The notes under the pieces: generated by a model
What the model was told of the DNA's origin: nothing
Databases searched by the model: none
What the model saw: the letters and a program-made list of their open reading frames with translations, nothing else
Assembly: GCF_905475395.1 (NCBI RefSeq)
Contig: NC_058337.1
Location: 10,528,983-10,592,982, forward strand
Reading direction: 5' to 3'
Length of the DNA: 64,000 nt
Source: Chrysoperla carnea
Taxonomy: Eukaryota > Arthropoda > Insecta > Neuroptera > Chrysopidae
Position numbers and translations under genes: made by a program
Shown here: positions 11,901 through 20,951 of the stretch, piece after piece
Position numbering within the stretch: position 1 is the stretch's first letter
Layout of the letters: each line of letters begins with the position of its first letter

Positions 11901-14900
11901 AGCTAAAACGTAAAAAAATAATTTCTTTAAATTCAAAAAAATTATTTAATCGTTAAAAAGCGTGGGGTGCTTTTTAAGATATGTTATAATGACTTTAATT
12001 TTACCAATATCAGTCTATAAAATTTTTACAATTCAGTATTTGAAATTTAGCACCCCACGCTTTTTTACGATAAAATGATTTTTTTGAATTTAAATAAATT
12101 ATTTTTTACCTTTAAGTTAAGCTAGTTACAAATGCGTGTTTTTTAGTTTTTAAAAAAAATTGAGCGTAGTTTGTTGGAGAAAATCCTGCCTTCTTATTGA
12201 TCACTGTTGCATAGAGATCTTTCTAACAAGTATGCATACAAAATTTGAAATAATTTGTCAGTAAAGCATCTACGAATCCAAAAAAGAATAATATTCTGAT
12301 GTATTTTTACCTATAAAAGTTACGTCCCAATTGATTCCACCTAGCGCATAGCCCATAAATCCACCTAAACCGGCCATTATTGTAAATGTGCTCAAGCCTT
12401 TTGCATGATCCTCTAAAAATTTATTATAAATTTAAAAAAAAATGTCTTTGTAACTTATATACAAAAAATTATTCATATAGTGCAGACAATCGAGTCAAAC
12501 ATTCAGCTTGAACTCAAAAATACTTGAATAAGATGAAAGTCTGGTTATAGTTTGTAAATTATAATTAAATTAGGAGGAGGATATGATGTAATATAAAAAT
12601 TTATTGGCCCTGTATCATAAAGTGCCAGAAAAATTCTAAAATTGAAAATTAACACAAAAAAATCAGTTTTCGAATAATTTTAAGAGTTTACAAAGTCATT
12701 GAAATTATTATCTTACATCCTTTAAACTAAATATAACCAAAGGACCCCACACTATTAGATAAGAAAATGGCTTTCTGTGTGTGTTAAAGTTACGAATATA
12801 TTATCGTCTTCCATTAAATGAAAGTTGCGATCATCGTCTTCCCACGTGTTAGATATTGCAAAAGTAATTTTAAAATGTAAAATTTGACCAAGGTTGAGCT
12901 TTTCTGAGTAGATAGTTTACGTAATAAATAAACGGAAATTTATTGTGAATTACAGTTTCAAACATTGTCTTCCATGAGCTTGAAGTCTTTTCTGGGAAGC
13001 CGATGCTTGTAACTGTAATTTAATGGAAAACGATGATTTTCCGTTTACTTACTACATCAACTATCTGCTAACAAAAGCTCAACATTGGTCAATTTGTACA
13101 TATTAAAATTATTTTTGCAATGTCTAACAAATGGGAAGACGATATTTGCAACTGTAATTTAATGCAAGACGATTCTTTTACATGTACTTATTACACCAAC
13201 TATCTACTGAAAAAAGCTGAACTTTGGTCAATTTGTACATTTTAAAATTTCTTTTGCAATATCTAACACCTAGGAAGGCGCATTTTACATTATATTTCGA
13301 ATGGGAGACTTGAATTTTCTCTTTTCTTTGACTTTAATTAATCGTTAAAAATAAATTTTACCTTTGGTCAAATTGTACACTTAAAATTTTTTTTGCGATA
13401 AGCCCTGCGGCAGGGCCCTGCAATGCGTTTGGTGTGCCTAGACTAATAACTTATTCATGAATTGGATCAGTACTATCGATAAAATGTGTTCTCAACCTTC
13501 CTCAAATGATGACATAAAAACTGTTACCAGCTCCCCTACCATATACCCCTAAGTTCGAAAAATCACAAAAAAATTTGTGGCCGTGAGAACTTTTGATCAG
13601 AATGATCCAAAGAACATATTAAGGTGGGTTAGAAAAAGTTTTACAAGAAGCCATTTTCCTATCTAATCTTGTGGGGTCTCTCATCTACGTAATTTTTTAA
13701 CTCAAAATTTATTTCGATTGCCTGTGTTAATAATTCTTACCTGGAATACAAACATCCAATAAATATGCTCTTGAAGGACTTTGGCATGCATCTGCATCAA
13801 AATCGAGTAACACAGTACCCAAAATTGTAAAAAACACACCCCAAGGATGTGAATTTTCATAGTGTGGATTATGAGGCACAATATCCGTTGTGTTCTCGGA
13901 CAATACAGTTTCACTTATAGATTCACTGCTATATGCTGAGGTTCGATGCGGTAATACTTTTTTTGGTTGAGTAAAATTAAAATATTTTGGATAAGAATCA
14001 CCCATTGCATAACCCAAATCTTCTCCATTTGGTACTAATATTAATCCTAGAAATTTTTAAGTATATACTTTAAATACAGTACGAAATATTATTTTTCATT
14101 TTATAAACGAATTTTTAACATTGTTTTACAAATATTATTACTTTTTATACCATGTATATATGAAATATACATAGTATATTAAGTTTCGTCTCAAGTTTGT
14201 AACGCTTAAAAATATTGATGCTACGAACAAAATTTTGGTATAGGTGTTCATAGAATCACCTAATTAATCCATTTTCGGTTGTCCGTCCGTCCGTCCGTCC
14301 GTCTGTGGACAAGATAACTCAAAAACGAAAAAAGATATCGATCTGAAATTTTTACAGCGTACTCAGGACGTAAAAAGTCAGGTCAAGTTCGTAATTGAGC
14401 ATCATAGGTCAATTGGGTCTTGGGTCCGTAGGACCCATCTTGTAAACCGTTAGAGATAGAACAAAAGTTTAAATGTAAAAAATGTTGCTTATAAAAAAAT
14501 AAAAAACTTTTGTTTGAAACATTTTTTTGTAAACATCACTGTTTACCCACGAGGGCGTTAATTAGGTGCAAATTTTATAGTATGTATTAATATAGGAATA
14601 TCAAAATGAATATCTTTTGTTATTTACGTGACGTCAAAAAAACAAACGATTGCGCCTCAACACTTGCGCATTATATGAGAATATCAGTTAAATATGTCAG
14701 ATATGTATGTATGTGAAATGTGATAGAGTTATCAACACTGCCTATACATGGTATTTCAACAATTAACTCAGTCAATTGTTTGTTTTCACTTGTTTAATTT
14801 ATAGTTTGCTCAACTAATAGTTTTTAACTGTATTTTATTGAAAATGAGACCTATCAGAGGGGAAAATGATCTGAAGGGGGAAAAGGCAGTGTCCCGTCTC

Positions 14901-17900
14901 CCGGCGGATATATCGACATGCATCCTAAATCGCTAATGATAGAAGTTTAAAATTTCGAGAGAATATTGATTTAATACTGTAGGTGATATTTAAGAAAAGA
15001 TTTTAAGAAATTCATTCCCTAAAAGGGTTGAAAAAAGAGATGAAAGTTTGTATGAAAATATATACAAACCGTCATTTTTTAGTTCACTACTTAACCAATT
15101 TAAAAAATGTCTTCACCTATAGACTGCTACAGGAACTCAAAAATGACTGTTTCACTTTTTAATAGATTTTTACTTTTGGTGCGGAATTCTAACTTTTTGA
15201 AAATATTATTTATGCAAATTTCAGATTTTTAATTTCTAATAAATCAATTTGGGTCACAAAATTTTCGGACACTCTAACGAATCGAATGCCAAAAAGCGCA
15301 TTCAAATCTGACTTACTGTTCAATTTTTTCGAACTTTAGCCGTTTTTAGTGTTTTGTTTCTGAGACTAACTGTGAATATTTACAATACTTTAAAATACAA
15401 AACCTTTCTTACCTAAAAATACTCCAATTGATAGTAGTATAATAAATGGACGCCTTCGTCCCAATAATAGGCGACATCGATCACTTAACGATCCAAGTAT
15501 AGGTGTACAAAAAAATCCAACCAATGGTGATAAAGCCCATACAAGCGTCATATGCTGATGTGAAACTCCAATTTTTAATAACGTAGGCGAAACGAATGCA
15601 GTTTCTGCTGCATATGAAAATTCTATACCCATTACGGCAGCCGATACTCGTATTAGCTCCTTTCTTGTTTTACGTCTGATTTAATGTAACATTTAAAAAC
15701 TTCCTTCATTATTTTTGTTTTGAAAAACGGACTATTATGCTCTTAAATCCGAATAAATAAGAGCAGTTCTTATTTCAATATTTGAACTTATATAATCCCA
15801 AATTTTTGTTAAGACTTTTTTTAAGTTAAAGAAAAAATTAAAATAACATATCCCATTTTCAAACTGTTGTGTGGGTTAAACTAGGACAGTGATGAATTTC
15901 CGTTTATGCCTGTAGTTATACCATGTATATATGAAATATACATAGTATATTAAGTTTCGTCCCAAGTTTGTAACGCTTAAAAATATTGATGCTACGCACA
16001 AAATTTTGCTATAGGTGTTCATAGAATCACCTAATTAGTCCATTTTCGGTTGTCCGTCCGTCCGTCCGTCCGTCCGTCTGTGGACACGATAACACAAAAA
16101 CGAAAAAAGATATCGAGCTGAAATTTTTACAGCGTACTCAGGACGTAAGTGAGGTCGAGTTCGTAAATGAGCATCATAGGTCAATTGGGTCTTGGGTCCG
16201 TAGGATCCATCTTGTAAACCGTTAGAGATAGAACAAAAGTTTAAATGTAAAAAATGTTCCTTATCAAAAATTAAACAACTTTTGTTTGAAACATTTTTTC
16301 GTAAACATCATTGTTTACCCGTGGGGGCGCCAATTTGGTAGAAGTTTTATGGTATGTACTATACATGAATATCAGTTATGTATCTATGTGTCACATGCAT
16401 GTATGTGTTATGTGATAAAGAAATCAACGCTGATTATGCATGGTATTTCAACAATTAACTAAGTATAATCTAGTCAACAAGGTCAAATTATTGAAATATA
16501 GAGATAAGGGTCGTAAAAATACAGAAAAACTTGCCAGAAGCATTTTTAGCATTTAAAAAATTGCAATATTTATAGACAATTAAATAAATTCCGCTAATAT
16601 TTCATAAAATATTAATATACGCCAATTATTTAAACATTTTTTTTAGTTTATAATACTTTTAAATCAACAAATTTCCAAAAACTTTTACGAGAAACTTTTA
16701 TTTCTAAAATTAATATTTTTGAAGTTATTGCGCGCGCGTTCAATGTTGTTATTTTAACTACAGAAAATTGAGAAATTTTTCTTGCATTAAATTACAGGAG
16801 TTATTTTTTTATTTAAATAGGTTCAATATCACATACTGAATGTAAATGCAAAAAATACTTGCAAAAATAGAGGGCGGAAGTGCTACCATTTTGAGAAAAA
16901 CCGTTTCGACGAATATCTCCATAACCGTGCACTTTATACCAAAAATGGTAATAAACTTTACTGTAGATAATTAAACTTCCTATCTTCCTTGTTAAATTGT
17001 TTTTTTTTTTTTTTTATCGTAAAGAAAATTTAAACGGATAGACGCCGTTTTTGCATACCTCTTTTTATAAACCTGGCACCCGGTGGTTGCAATAGTGCAA
17101 CATAAACATTTGTTTTAAAAGTTAAGTTATTACCTACCATTTTTAAAAAAATAAATATTAGAAGATATATCGGTTAAATAGTCAATAAATTAATATGCCC
17201 TAAAAATTAAAAAAATAACAATGATAAAATGTAGTTACAATTATTGTTATTTTTATAGTCGGTGTCAGTCAAGGAAACAACTCTGACAGAACAGTTTCTC
17301 TGACAGAAAACCGAAACAAGAAAATATTAAAAATTTTTTTTATAAATTCGACAGACGAGGCAGGCTTAAACATCCATTTTCTTAGAATCATAGACATAAT
17401 ACTTCATAATGGGCTGACGATTGTGTAATTAAGGAGGATTTATCACCTGCCACAAAATCACATCAATCCAAAAAGCCCCGATTAAGGATGTGTGCGTTAA
17501 CCAAGGCAATTTTAAATAAAAAACTTGATTTTTTGTAATATGAAGTTGGAATTATTCCAAATCATTTCTGAAAATTATAGGGAGGTTGTCCGATTATTTA
17601 AATAAATAAATGACTTCAAAAGTAGTCATATTTAACATTGTTTTTATGGTAAAACGGTAGATGGATGATAAGTTTTCATAGATTTCTCTAAAACTAGTTG
17701 GTGGAAATTAAAAAAAAAAAACTATTTAAATTAAAGTTAAAACCTTAATAAATTATTGAAAACAAAAAAAAACACGTTATGCCCGACTAATTAAGGATGT
17801 ATGAGCATGGTAGTGGGGACACAGATTAAAAAAAAAATATATTTTCAATTTTGAAAAGTAAGAATAAAATTTTTCGATATCCGTAGTAATTTTCAAAATA

Positions 17901-18345
17901 TTGAAAATTGGAATTTCTGTTTTATTGTTTAGATTTCGATATTTCGAAAGCCAAGGAAGATATCGTATTATATGTATTCTTGTTTTTCGTCTACATTCAT
18001 GAACTTATAATAAAATTCATAATAAGAGTTGAAAATATGGTACAAATAATTTCAAGCCTAAATTTAAAAATTGCCTTGGCGCCAAAACTACCTTAAAATC
18101 TAGTAAATTATATTTACATACCTATAAACATGTGAATAATCCTCAGATTCTATTGCATTTGTATCATCTTGATTCGACGGTGGTGGCGTTGATCCAGGTC
18201 TGGATGGATCTAAATAACCACGTATTGTTGCTGCAACTCCTTGAGGATGTGCTTCTTTCCATTCACACCAACGGTTACGTATACGATCTCGTATTGTATG
18301 AAATTGTCCAATACATCCTTGATATTCATGTAATTTATCCACCAT
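2690..18345 (-). CDS. Slc45-1: SLC45-family proton-coupled sugar transporter, complete nine-exon gene
   Basis: This gene encodes a 12-helix MFS membrane transporter of the SLC45 family, the animal relatives of plant sucrose/H+ symporters. The CDS joins 18345-18122, 15675-15413, 14046-13741, 12412-12311, 11150-10921, 9166-8930, 6481-6351, 4835-4661 and 2920-2690 (1899 nt, 632 residues plus stop). Every intron is GT-AG and all split codons restore sense. Family marks are GIEFSYAAE in helix 1 (about 91-99), GSLSDR then GRRRPFI (about 136-153, the sucrose-transporter signature), DFDADACQSPSRAYLLD (exon 3), CWMAHVCYSLYFTDFVGEAVFGGDP (exon 6, overlapping the exon 6/7 junction side), MPYLLIAHYH (exon 8) and GLGTD at 573-577. 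Residues about 168-230 form a long polar loop with two N-glycosylation sequons (NFT, NTT). The start ATG at 18345 has A at -3 and G at +4. Known family role: H+-driven sucrose, glucose or melibiose-type transport. The exact substrate here is inferred. The symbol assumes orthology to the Drosophila gene. Confidence 0.95.
3771..3850 (+). repeat. Short SINE-like element F with ATT-rich tail, copy 1
   Basis: GTGGGTGGCCTCTGTTATAG and GAAACGGAGGTTAAAC are followed by an ATT-rich tail. The same unit at 34180-34272 is a clean insertion with a target-site duplication. This copy lies in SLC45 intron 8. Confidence 0.65.
3961..4548. mobile_element. Inverted-repeat DNA transposon (MITE D), copy 1
   Basis: The ends are long inverted repeats: about 3961-4115 on the left (CAGGGCGGGCCATTTTA, then AATCAAAAAATAACTT and GACCTAGTTCTTCGGG) and about 4435-4548 on the right (CCCGAAGAACTAGGTC, then TTTTTTGATTGG). 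There is no transposase frame. A 70-base internal stretch is duplicated in tandem (GGTTAAAGTCATGGACACAGG at about 4255 and again at about 4303). It lies in SLC45 intron 8. Its relative is at 61018-61651. Confidence 0.7.
4661..4835 (-). CDS. Slc45-1: SLC45 exon 8 (helices 9-10)
   Basis: Residues 498-556. The acceptor is ATTTTTAG|AGCA and the donor is GGCACG|GTAAGT. It encodes AKPVYIGGLLVYSSGMCLMA, then FSWSAGVMYSTLFTMPYLLIAHYH, the conserved segment ahead of helix 11. Confidence 0.93.
5916..6080 (-). repeat. tRNA-SINE family, truncated copy
   Basis: The minus-strand match to the SINE at 20311-20604 covers the region around ATGCACTACAC, the GGTATCACAATAGG stretch and a degraded tail. The tRNA-like head is absent. 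It sits in SLC45 intron 7. Confidence 0.65.
6351..6481 (-). CDS. Slc45-1: SLC45 exon 7 (helix 8)
   Basis: Residues 455-498. The acceptor is TCGTACAG|GCT and the donor is GATTCAG|GTAATT. It encodes AMEGTVSHELYEQGVRFGCW then helix 8 (GMSMYSLSCACYSFVIE) and KLIKRFR. The last codon, AG|A, is completed by exon 8. Confidence 0.93.
6926..7510 (+). pseudogene. Decayed, internally deleted copy of a multi-copy arthropod cysteine-rich protein gene
   Basis: The plus strand carries two parts of one protein family. The N-terminal part (about 6926-7287) includes YVCGY, KSAYFGFRIGDLELSWTP, CCISC, MPCAVPMLWREPSKHINDC and YPVLPSAS. The C-terminal part (about 7289-7510) includes NMSL, FLHSHLDFF, DNLGAVSDG, GERFHNDV, RYQGRWGPAMMADFC and HKRQRK. 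In relatives I recall from arthropod proteomes, these blocks are separated by several hundred residues, so the middle is deleted at about 7288. At least two frameshifts (near 6985 and 7333) and several stops break it, including stops where relatives have Tyr and Cys after HINDC, and one after SDG. The function of the family is unknown to me. The high copy number suggests a transposon origin. It lies antisense in SLC45 intron 6. Confidence 0.65.
8930..9166 (-). CDS. Slc45-1: SLC45 exon 6 (central loop and helix 7)
   Basis: Residues 376-454. The acceptor is TTCTTAAG|GTAAAA and the donor is CCAAAA|GTATTT, both in phase 0. It starts with an acidic loop (ENENDVEINVDNP), then SLREYLQSIVYMPWSLRMLC and the hallmark FCWMAHVCYSLYFTDFVGE ending in GGDPK. 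The open frame continues past the donor to a stop, but that extension does not fit the family. Confidence 0.93.
9822..9900 (+). repeat. Repeat A fragment
   Basis: This is a short piece of the family whose complete copy is at 14147-14795: AAACCGTTAGAGAT, then GTTTAAATGTAAAAAA-like sequence and ACTTTTGTTTGAAACA. It is in SLC45 intron 5. Confidence 0.6.
10921..11150 (-). CDS. Slc45-1: SLC45 exon 5 (helix 6 and central cytosolic loop)
   Basis: Residues 299-375. The acceptor is TTGTTTAG|GT and the donor is GAGGAG|GTAAAA (phase 0). It holds helix 6 (AVFTLITIIFVGCVSYTV) followed by a charged, serine-rich segment, which is the central loop between the two six-helix halves. Confidence 0.93.
11428..11608 (+). 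repeat. Perfect 8-bp satellite array (TTAGTATG)n
   Basis: About 22.6 head-to-tail copies of TTAGTATG cover 181 bases with no interruption. The array lies in SLC45 intron 4. The lack of any mismatch implies recent expansion or ongoing slippage. Confidence 0.97.
11680..12180. repeat. Imperfect palindromic element N, copy 1
   Basis: Two inverted halves face each other around about 12000. AAAAAGCGTGGGGTGC at about 11955 pairs with GCACCCCACGCTTTTT at about 12050. Outward of these, TAACTAGCTGAGC and AAATTCAAAAAAAT pair with GCTAGTTACAAATGC and the TTTTTTTGAATTT stretch. One half is repeated at 52540-52830. There is no coding frame. It is in SLC45 intron 4. Confidence 0.6.
12311..12412 (-). CDS. 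Slc45-1: SLC45 exon 4 (helix 5 region)
   Basis: Residues 265-299. The acceptor is ATTTTTAG|AG and the donor is TATAG|GTAAA. It encodes EDHAKGLSTFTIMAGLGGFMG then YALGGINW, the glycine-rich helix typical of SLC45. Both ends are split 1+2 codons that match the neighbouring exons. Confidence 0.93.
12742..13682. mobile_element. Compound inverted-repeat element in intron 3
   Basis: The outer inverted ends are GGACCCCACACTATTAGATA near 12742 and TATCTAATCTTGTGGGGTCT at about 13660-13680. Inside, a unit of about 100 bases (TTGGTCAATTTGTACAT and GCAATGTCTAACA) occurs inverted at about 12830-12935 and direct at about 13040-13145, 13175-13270 and (partial) 13360-13400. No transposase is visible. Confidence 0.6.
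13741..14046 (-). CDS. Slc45-1: SLC45 exon 3 (long loop with sequons; DFDADACQSPSRAY motif)
   Basis: Residues 163-265. The acceptor is TTTCTAG|GA and the donor is CCAG|GTAAG. It encodes the end of helix 3, a polar Ser/Thr-rich loop with NFT and NTT sequons, and helix 4 (GVFFTILGTVLLDFDAD), followed by the conserved SPSRAYLLD segment. Confidence 0.95.
14147..14795 (+). mobile_element. Repeat A, near-complete copy
   Basis: The copy starts ATACCATGTATA and has the inverse TATACATGGTAT at 14743-14754. This is followed by a conserved 3' block containing the imperfect palindrome AACAATTAACT / AGTCAATTGTT. Internally there are (GTCC)n, TATCGATCTGAAATTTTTAC, GGGTCTTGGGTCCGTAGGAC, AACCGTTAGAGATAGAAC and CATCACTGTTTACCC. 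There is no protein frame. Near-complete relatives are at 15918, 19114, 39982 (-) and 62553. It is in SLC45 intron 2, directly behind exon 3 in gene order. Confidence 0.8.
15413..15675 (-). CDS. Slc45-1: SLC45 exon 2 (helices 1-3, GRRRPFI motif)
   Basis: Residues 75-163. The acceptor is AAATCAG|ACG and the donor is TTTTTAG|GTAAG. It carries RKTRKELIRVSAAVMGIEF at the entry to helix 1, the helix 2 to 3 loop with GSLSDR, and the GRRRPFI signature. This is the most conserved exon of the gene. Confidence 0.96.
15918..16463 (+). mobile_element. Repeat A, second copy
   Basis: The architecture is the same as at 14147: ATACCATGTATA start, (GTCC)n, the GGGTCTTGGGTCCGTAGGA core, TATGCATGGTAT at 16435-16446 and the AACAATTAACT block. 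It is in SLC45 intron 1, about 1.8 kb from the previous copy and in the same orientation. Confidence 0.8.
17221..17325 (+). repeat. Half copy of palindromic element E
   Basis: AAAATGTAGTTACAATTATT, GTCGGTGTCAGTCAAGG and GACAGAACAGTTTC match the inner left arm and spacer of the element at 40842-41136. The outer arms are not recognisable. Confidence 0.6.
17791..18070 (+). repeat. MITE G, truncated copy beside SLC45 exon 1
   Basis: It begins TTAAGGATGTATGAGCATG, the terminal repeat of the full element at 41562-42207. It continues with the AAAAATTTTTCGATATC-like and TCATGAACTTATAATAAAAT sequences found there and at 61660. It stops about 50 bases short of the exon 1 donor. Confidence 0.65.
18122..18345 (-). 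CDS. Slc45-1: SLC45 exon 1 (N-terminal cytosolic domain)
   Basis: Residues 1-75. The start is the only in-frame ATG (MVDKLHEYQG). The exon encodes a hydrophilic N-terminus with a basic stretch (RDRIRNRWCEWKEAHPQG) and a proline-rich, acidic tail ending SHVYR. The donor is TATAG|GTATG. Codon 75 is split 2+1 with exon 2. Any upstream non-coding exon or promoter is not identifiable. Confidence 0.9.
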
Positions 18346-18991
18346 ATTGAAAATAGAAAATTTTCTCAAACAAACACAATTAACAAAACATATTTTAATT
18401 ATTTTTCTAGGATTTACTTAATTAAACTATTTTATTATTTAAAAAAAAAAAATTCAATAGACGCAGTTAGAATCATTGATAGTGAAGAAATTTTTTTTAT
18501 CATCATTTGATCGGCTTCAGTTCAGTTATAAAAAGATGACTTAAAAGTTTTTGATGATCGTGCATTGTTTAATGTTCAAATTCAAATAAAATTTAACACA
18601 TTCAAATAAAAAAATATTTAATATCTTGAAAAAAAAGTAGTTTTTTTTTAAAGTTTAGTTTCTTTTAGTCACTTCATTTTAATTATCACTGAATTATTTA
18701 AAAAAAAAATGATAACATAGACAACAATATGTTTCGAAGTATTTCACTATTTTTTTACGTTGATATATGTAAGTATTCTGCAAGAAGTTATATAAAGCAC
18801 GTCATGGCATCGGTATCGGTTTGGGCGTCTGTAAACGTCACCAAGCATCGTATCTGATATTTATATAGAAAATACAGAGATACATAGTAATATATAGATA
18901 AGAAGATGCGTCGAAATGTATAAAAGTGATTACGCTAATTGTAATACCTACAATGTTATTTGTTTATTATGTATGTTTGTTATTGTATGTA
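18346..18991. other. Upstream flank of the SLC45 gene
   Basis: AT-rich sequence with several homopolymer runs. It should hold the 5' UTR and promoter of the minus-strand gene, but no convincing TATA or initiator pair was found. The last 50 bases (18941-18991) are one half of a tandem unit that resumes at 20793. Confidence 0.4.
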
Positions 18992-19113
18992 CTAGTGATG
19001 GGGCGAATGTAGAATTTTCTATATTCGCGAATGCGAATGTTAACTTTCAATTGAAGCGCTCACAAATTCTAATGTATTAACTTAATTAATCCTTTTATCT
19101 TATCTTCCTTATT

Positions 19114-19734
19114 ATACCATGCATATATGAAATATACATAGTATATTAAGTTTAGTCCCAAGTTTGTAACGCTTAAAAATAATGATGCTAGGAAAAAAAT
19201 TTTGTCATAGGTGTTCATAGAATCACCTAATTAGTCCATTTCCGGTTGTCCGTCCGTCCGTCCGTCTGTGGACACGATAACTCAAAAACGAAAAATGATA
19301 TCGAGCTGAAATTTTTACAGCGTACTCAGGACGTAAAAAGTGAGGTCAAGCTCGTAAATGAGCATCATAGGTCAATTGGGTCTTGGGTCCGTAGGACCCA
19401 TCTTATAAACCGTTAGAGATAGAACAAAAGTTTAAATATAAAAAATGTTCCTTATCAAAAATTAAACAACTTTTGTTTGAAACATTTTTTCGTAAACATC
19501 ACTGTTTACCCGTGAGGGCGCCAATTAGGCGGAAATTTTATAATATGTGTACAAACTATACACTAAATGTCGGTCGGTAATGCAGAAACCTATAAAGTCA
19601 TTTACATATGTACTATACTTTATTAGTTATGTATGTGTCACATGTTTGTATGTGTAATGTGATAAAGAAATCAACACTGACTATGCATGGTATTTCAACA
19701 ATTAACTCAGTCAATTGTTTGTTTTCACTTGTTT
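19114..19734 (+). mobile_element. Repeat A, third copy (nested)
   Basis: It starts ATACCATGCATA and has the inverse TATGCATGGTAT at 19682-19693 plus the AACAATTAACT / AGTCAATTGTT block. Both ends carry the same compensating change (CATG-TA to CATG-CA), so the inverted repeat is preserved. It lies inside the 18992-20791 insertion. Confidence 0.8.
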
Positions 19735-20310
19735 TTGTATTAAATTTCATGATTCACCTCTGATTTTCAAGCTTATCATGTTGGCTTCTGATGAAAAATA
19801 TACTCACGAACTAAAATTGTACCGCTTAGGAAAAAACAGGCTAATAAAATAATAAATAAATAAATAATTTTCACGAAAAATATCTAATAAAATGATAATA
19901 AGTGTATCAGGCAAACATGATACGAATGTAACAGTTTTTATAGATATTTTCCTAATACTGAAGATATCATTAAGAATTGAATCAGCAACTGTAAAGACTT
20001 TTCAAATGAAACTATTTTTAAAACATGTTCTCTGTTCTCTTAATATTAATTTAATAACTTTTGATTTTTTCCAGCAATTTTCTACGAAATTTGTTGTTGT
20101 TTTTTAGCCAGGAGTATAGATTAGCCAGCCATTGGTTTACGGTAGCCACGGGAACAGAATTCCTCATGGGGCGAGTTAATACATATAATTCTTCATTAAA
20201 AGAGTCCGTCATTTAAGTCCATTAAAAACAAGCCATATAATTATATGGACTTAAGTCCATTCAAAGCCAAATTTATTATTTTTTTTATTTGAGAAGAGTC
20301 TTATAATTGT

Positions 20311-20604
20311 CGCCCTGGTAGCTCAGCTGGTTAAGGCGTAACCAATTCCGTCCGCGGTATGCCCAGGGAAGCCTGGTTCGATTCCCGCCATCGCAACAAA
20401 AATTAATTTAAATAATAGTTGCGATGGGCTGGTGTAGTGCATGGTATATGCATGAAGGAGGTGCACTTAGCCTCTGAAATTGAGGAGCTGATAAATGAAA
20501 TTAGCGGAAAAGGTGGTAACATATATGGTATCACAATTGGCTCTATAGCCTAAGCGTGTCCTTCGTGGGCAACCAATATATCCTAACCTAACCTAACCTA
20601 ACCT
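20311..20604 (+). mobile_element. Full-length tRNA-derived SINE with (CCTAA)n tail
   Basis: The tRNA-like head has a Pol III box A, TAGCTCAGCTGG (20319-20330), and a box B, GGTTCGATTCC (20375-20385). A body with ATGCATGAAGGAGGTGC, GAGGAGCTGATAAATG and GGTATCACAATTGGC follows. The 3' end is CCTAA repeats at 20582-20604. Fragments lie at 1, 1062 and 5916. The spacing between the boxes and the poor acceptor stem show it is not a working tRNA gene. Confidence 0.85.
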
Positions 20605-20792
20605 GATTATAATTGCATTTGCCCAACATTCAAATTTAACAGTGATTATAAAGTAATCTTAAAATATGAGTAAAGTACATATTAGTGAAGTTTGGTGATA
20701 TTTTACAATTTATGATACAGAATGATGATGATTTTTTGTCAAAAACATTCGAGTCGTTTTTTGCGAATGCGAATATTCGTCCCATCACTAGC

Positions 20793-20951
20793 TTTGTTAT
20801 TATAAGTACAAAATTATTCAAAAGTAATGAACCTGTGTTTATAATTCTTACATATTGTAATACCTACAGCGTTATTTATCTATTATGTATGTTTGTTTAT
20901 GTAGGTACAGAATTATTCAAAAGTAATGAATCTGCGTTTATTATTCTTACA
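20793..20951 (+). repeat. Tandem unit of about 100 bp interrupted by the 18992-20791 insertion
   Basis: The unit at 20857-20951 (GTAATACCTACAGCGTTAT, then TTATTCAAAAGTAATGAA) is uninterrupted. A preceding unit is split, with its first half at 18941-18991 and its second half at 20793-20856. Confidence 0.65.

Larger units (their letters stand above)
18992..20791. mobile_element. Composite insertion with CTAGTGATGGG inverted ends
   Basis: The left end is CTAGTGATGGGGCGAAT and the right end is the inverse of CTAGTGATGGGACGAAT (16 of 17 match). Similar 16-base sequences flank both sides (TTTGTTATTGTATGTA at 18976-18991, TTTGTTATTATAAGTA at 20793-20808), as expected of a target-site duplication. 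Within the roughly 1.8 kb are a repeat A copy and a full tRNA-SINE. No transposase is visible. Confidence 0.6.

Noticed and set aside
18100..18369. Translation start upstream of the ATG at 18345
   Set aside because: The longer frame would start at a TTG. The ATG at 18345 has a good context and is the only in-frame ATG before the family-like sequence.
20311..20390. A functional tRNA gene
   Set aside because: Box A and box B are good, but the acceptor stem does not pair and the segment continues into a SINE body with other copies in the window.
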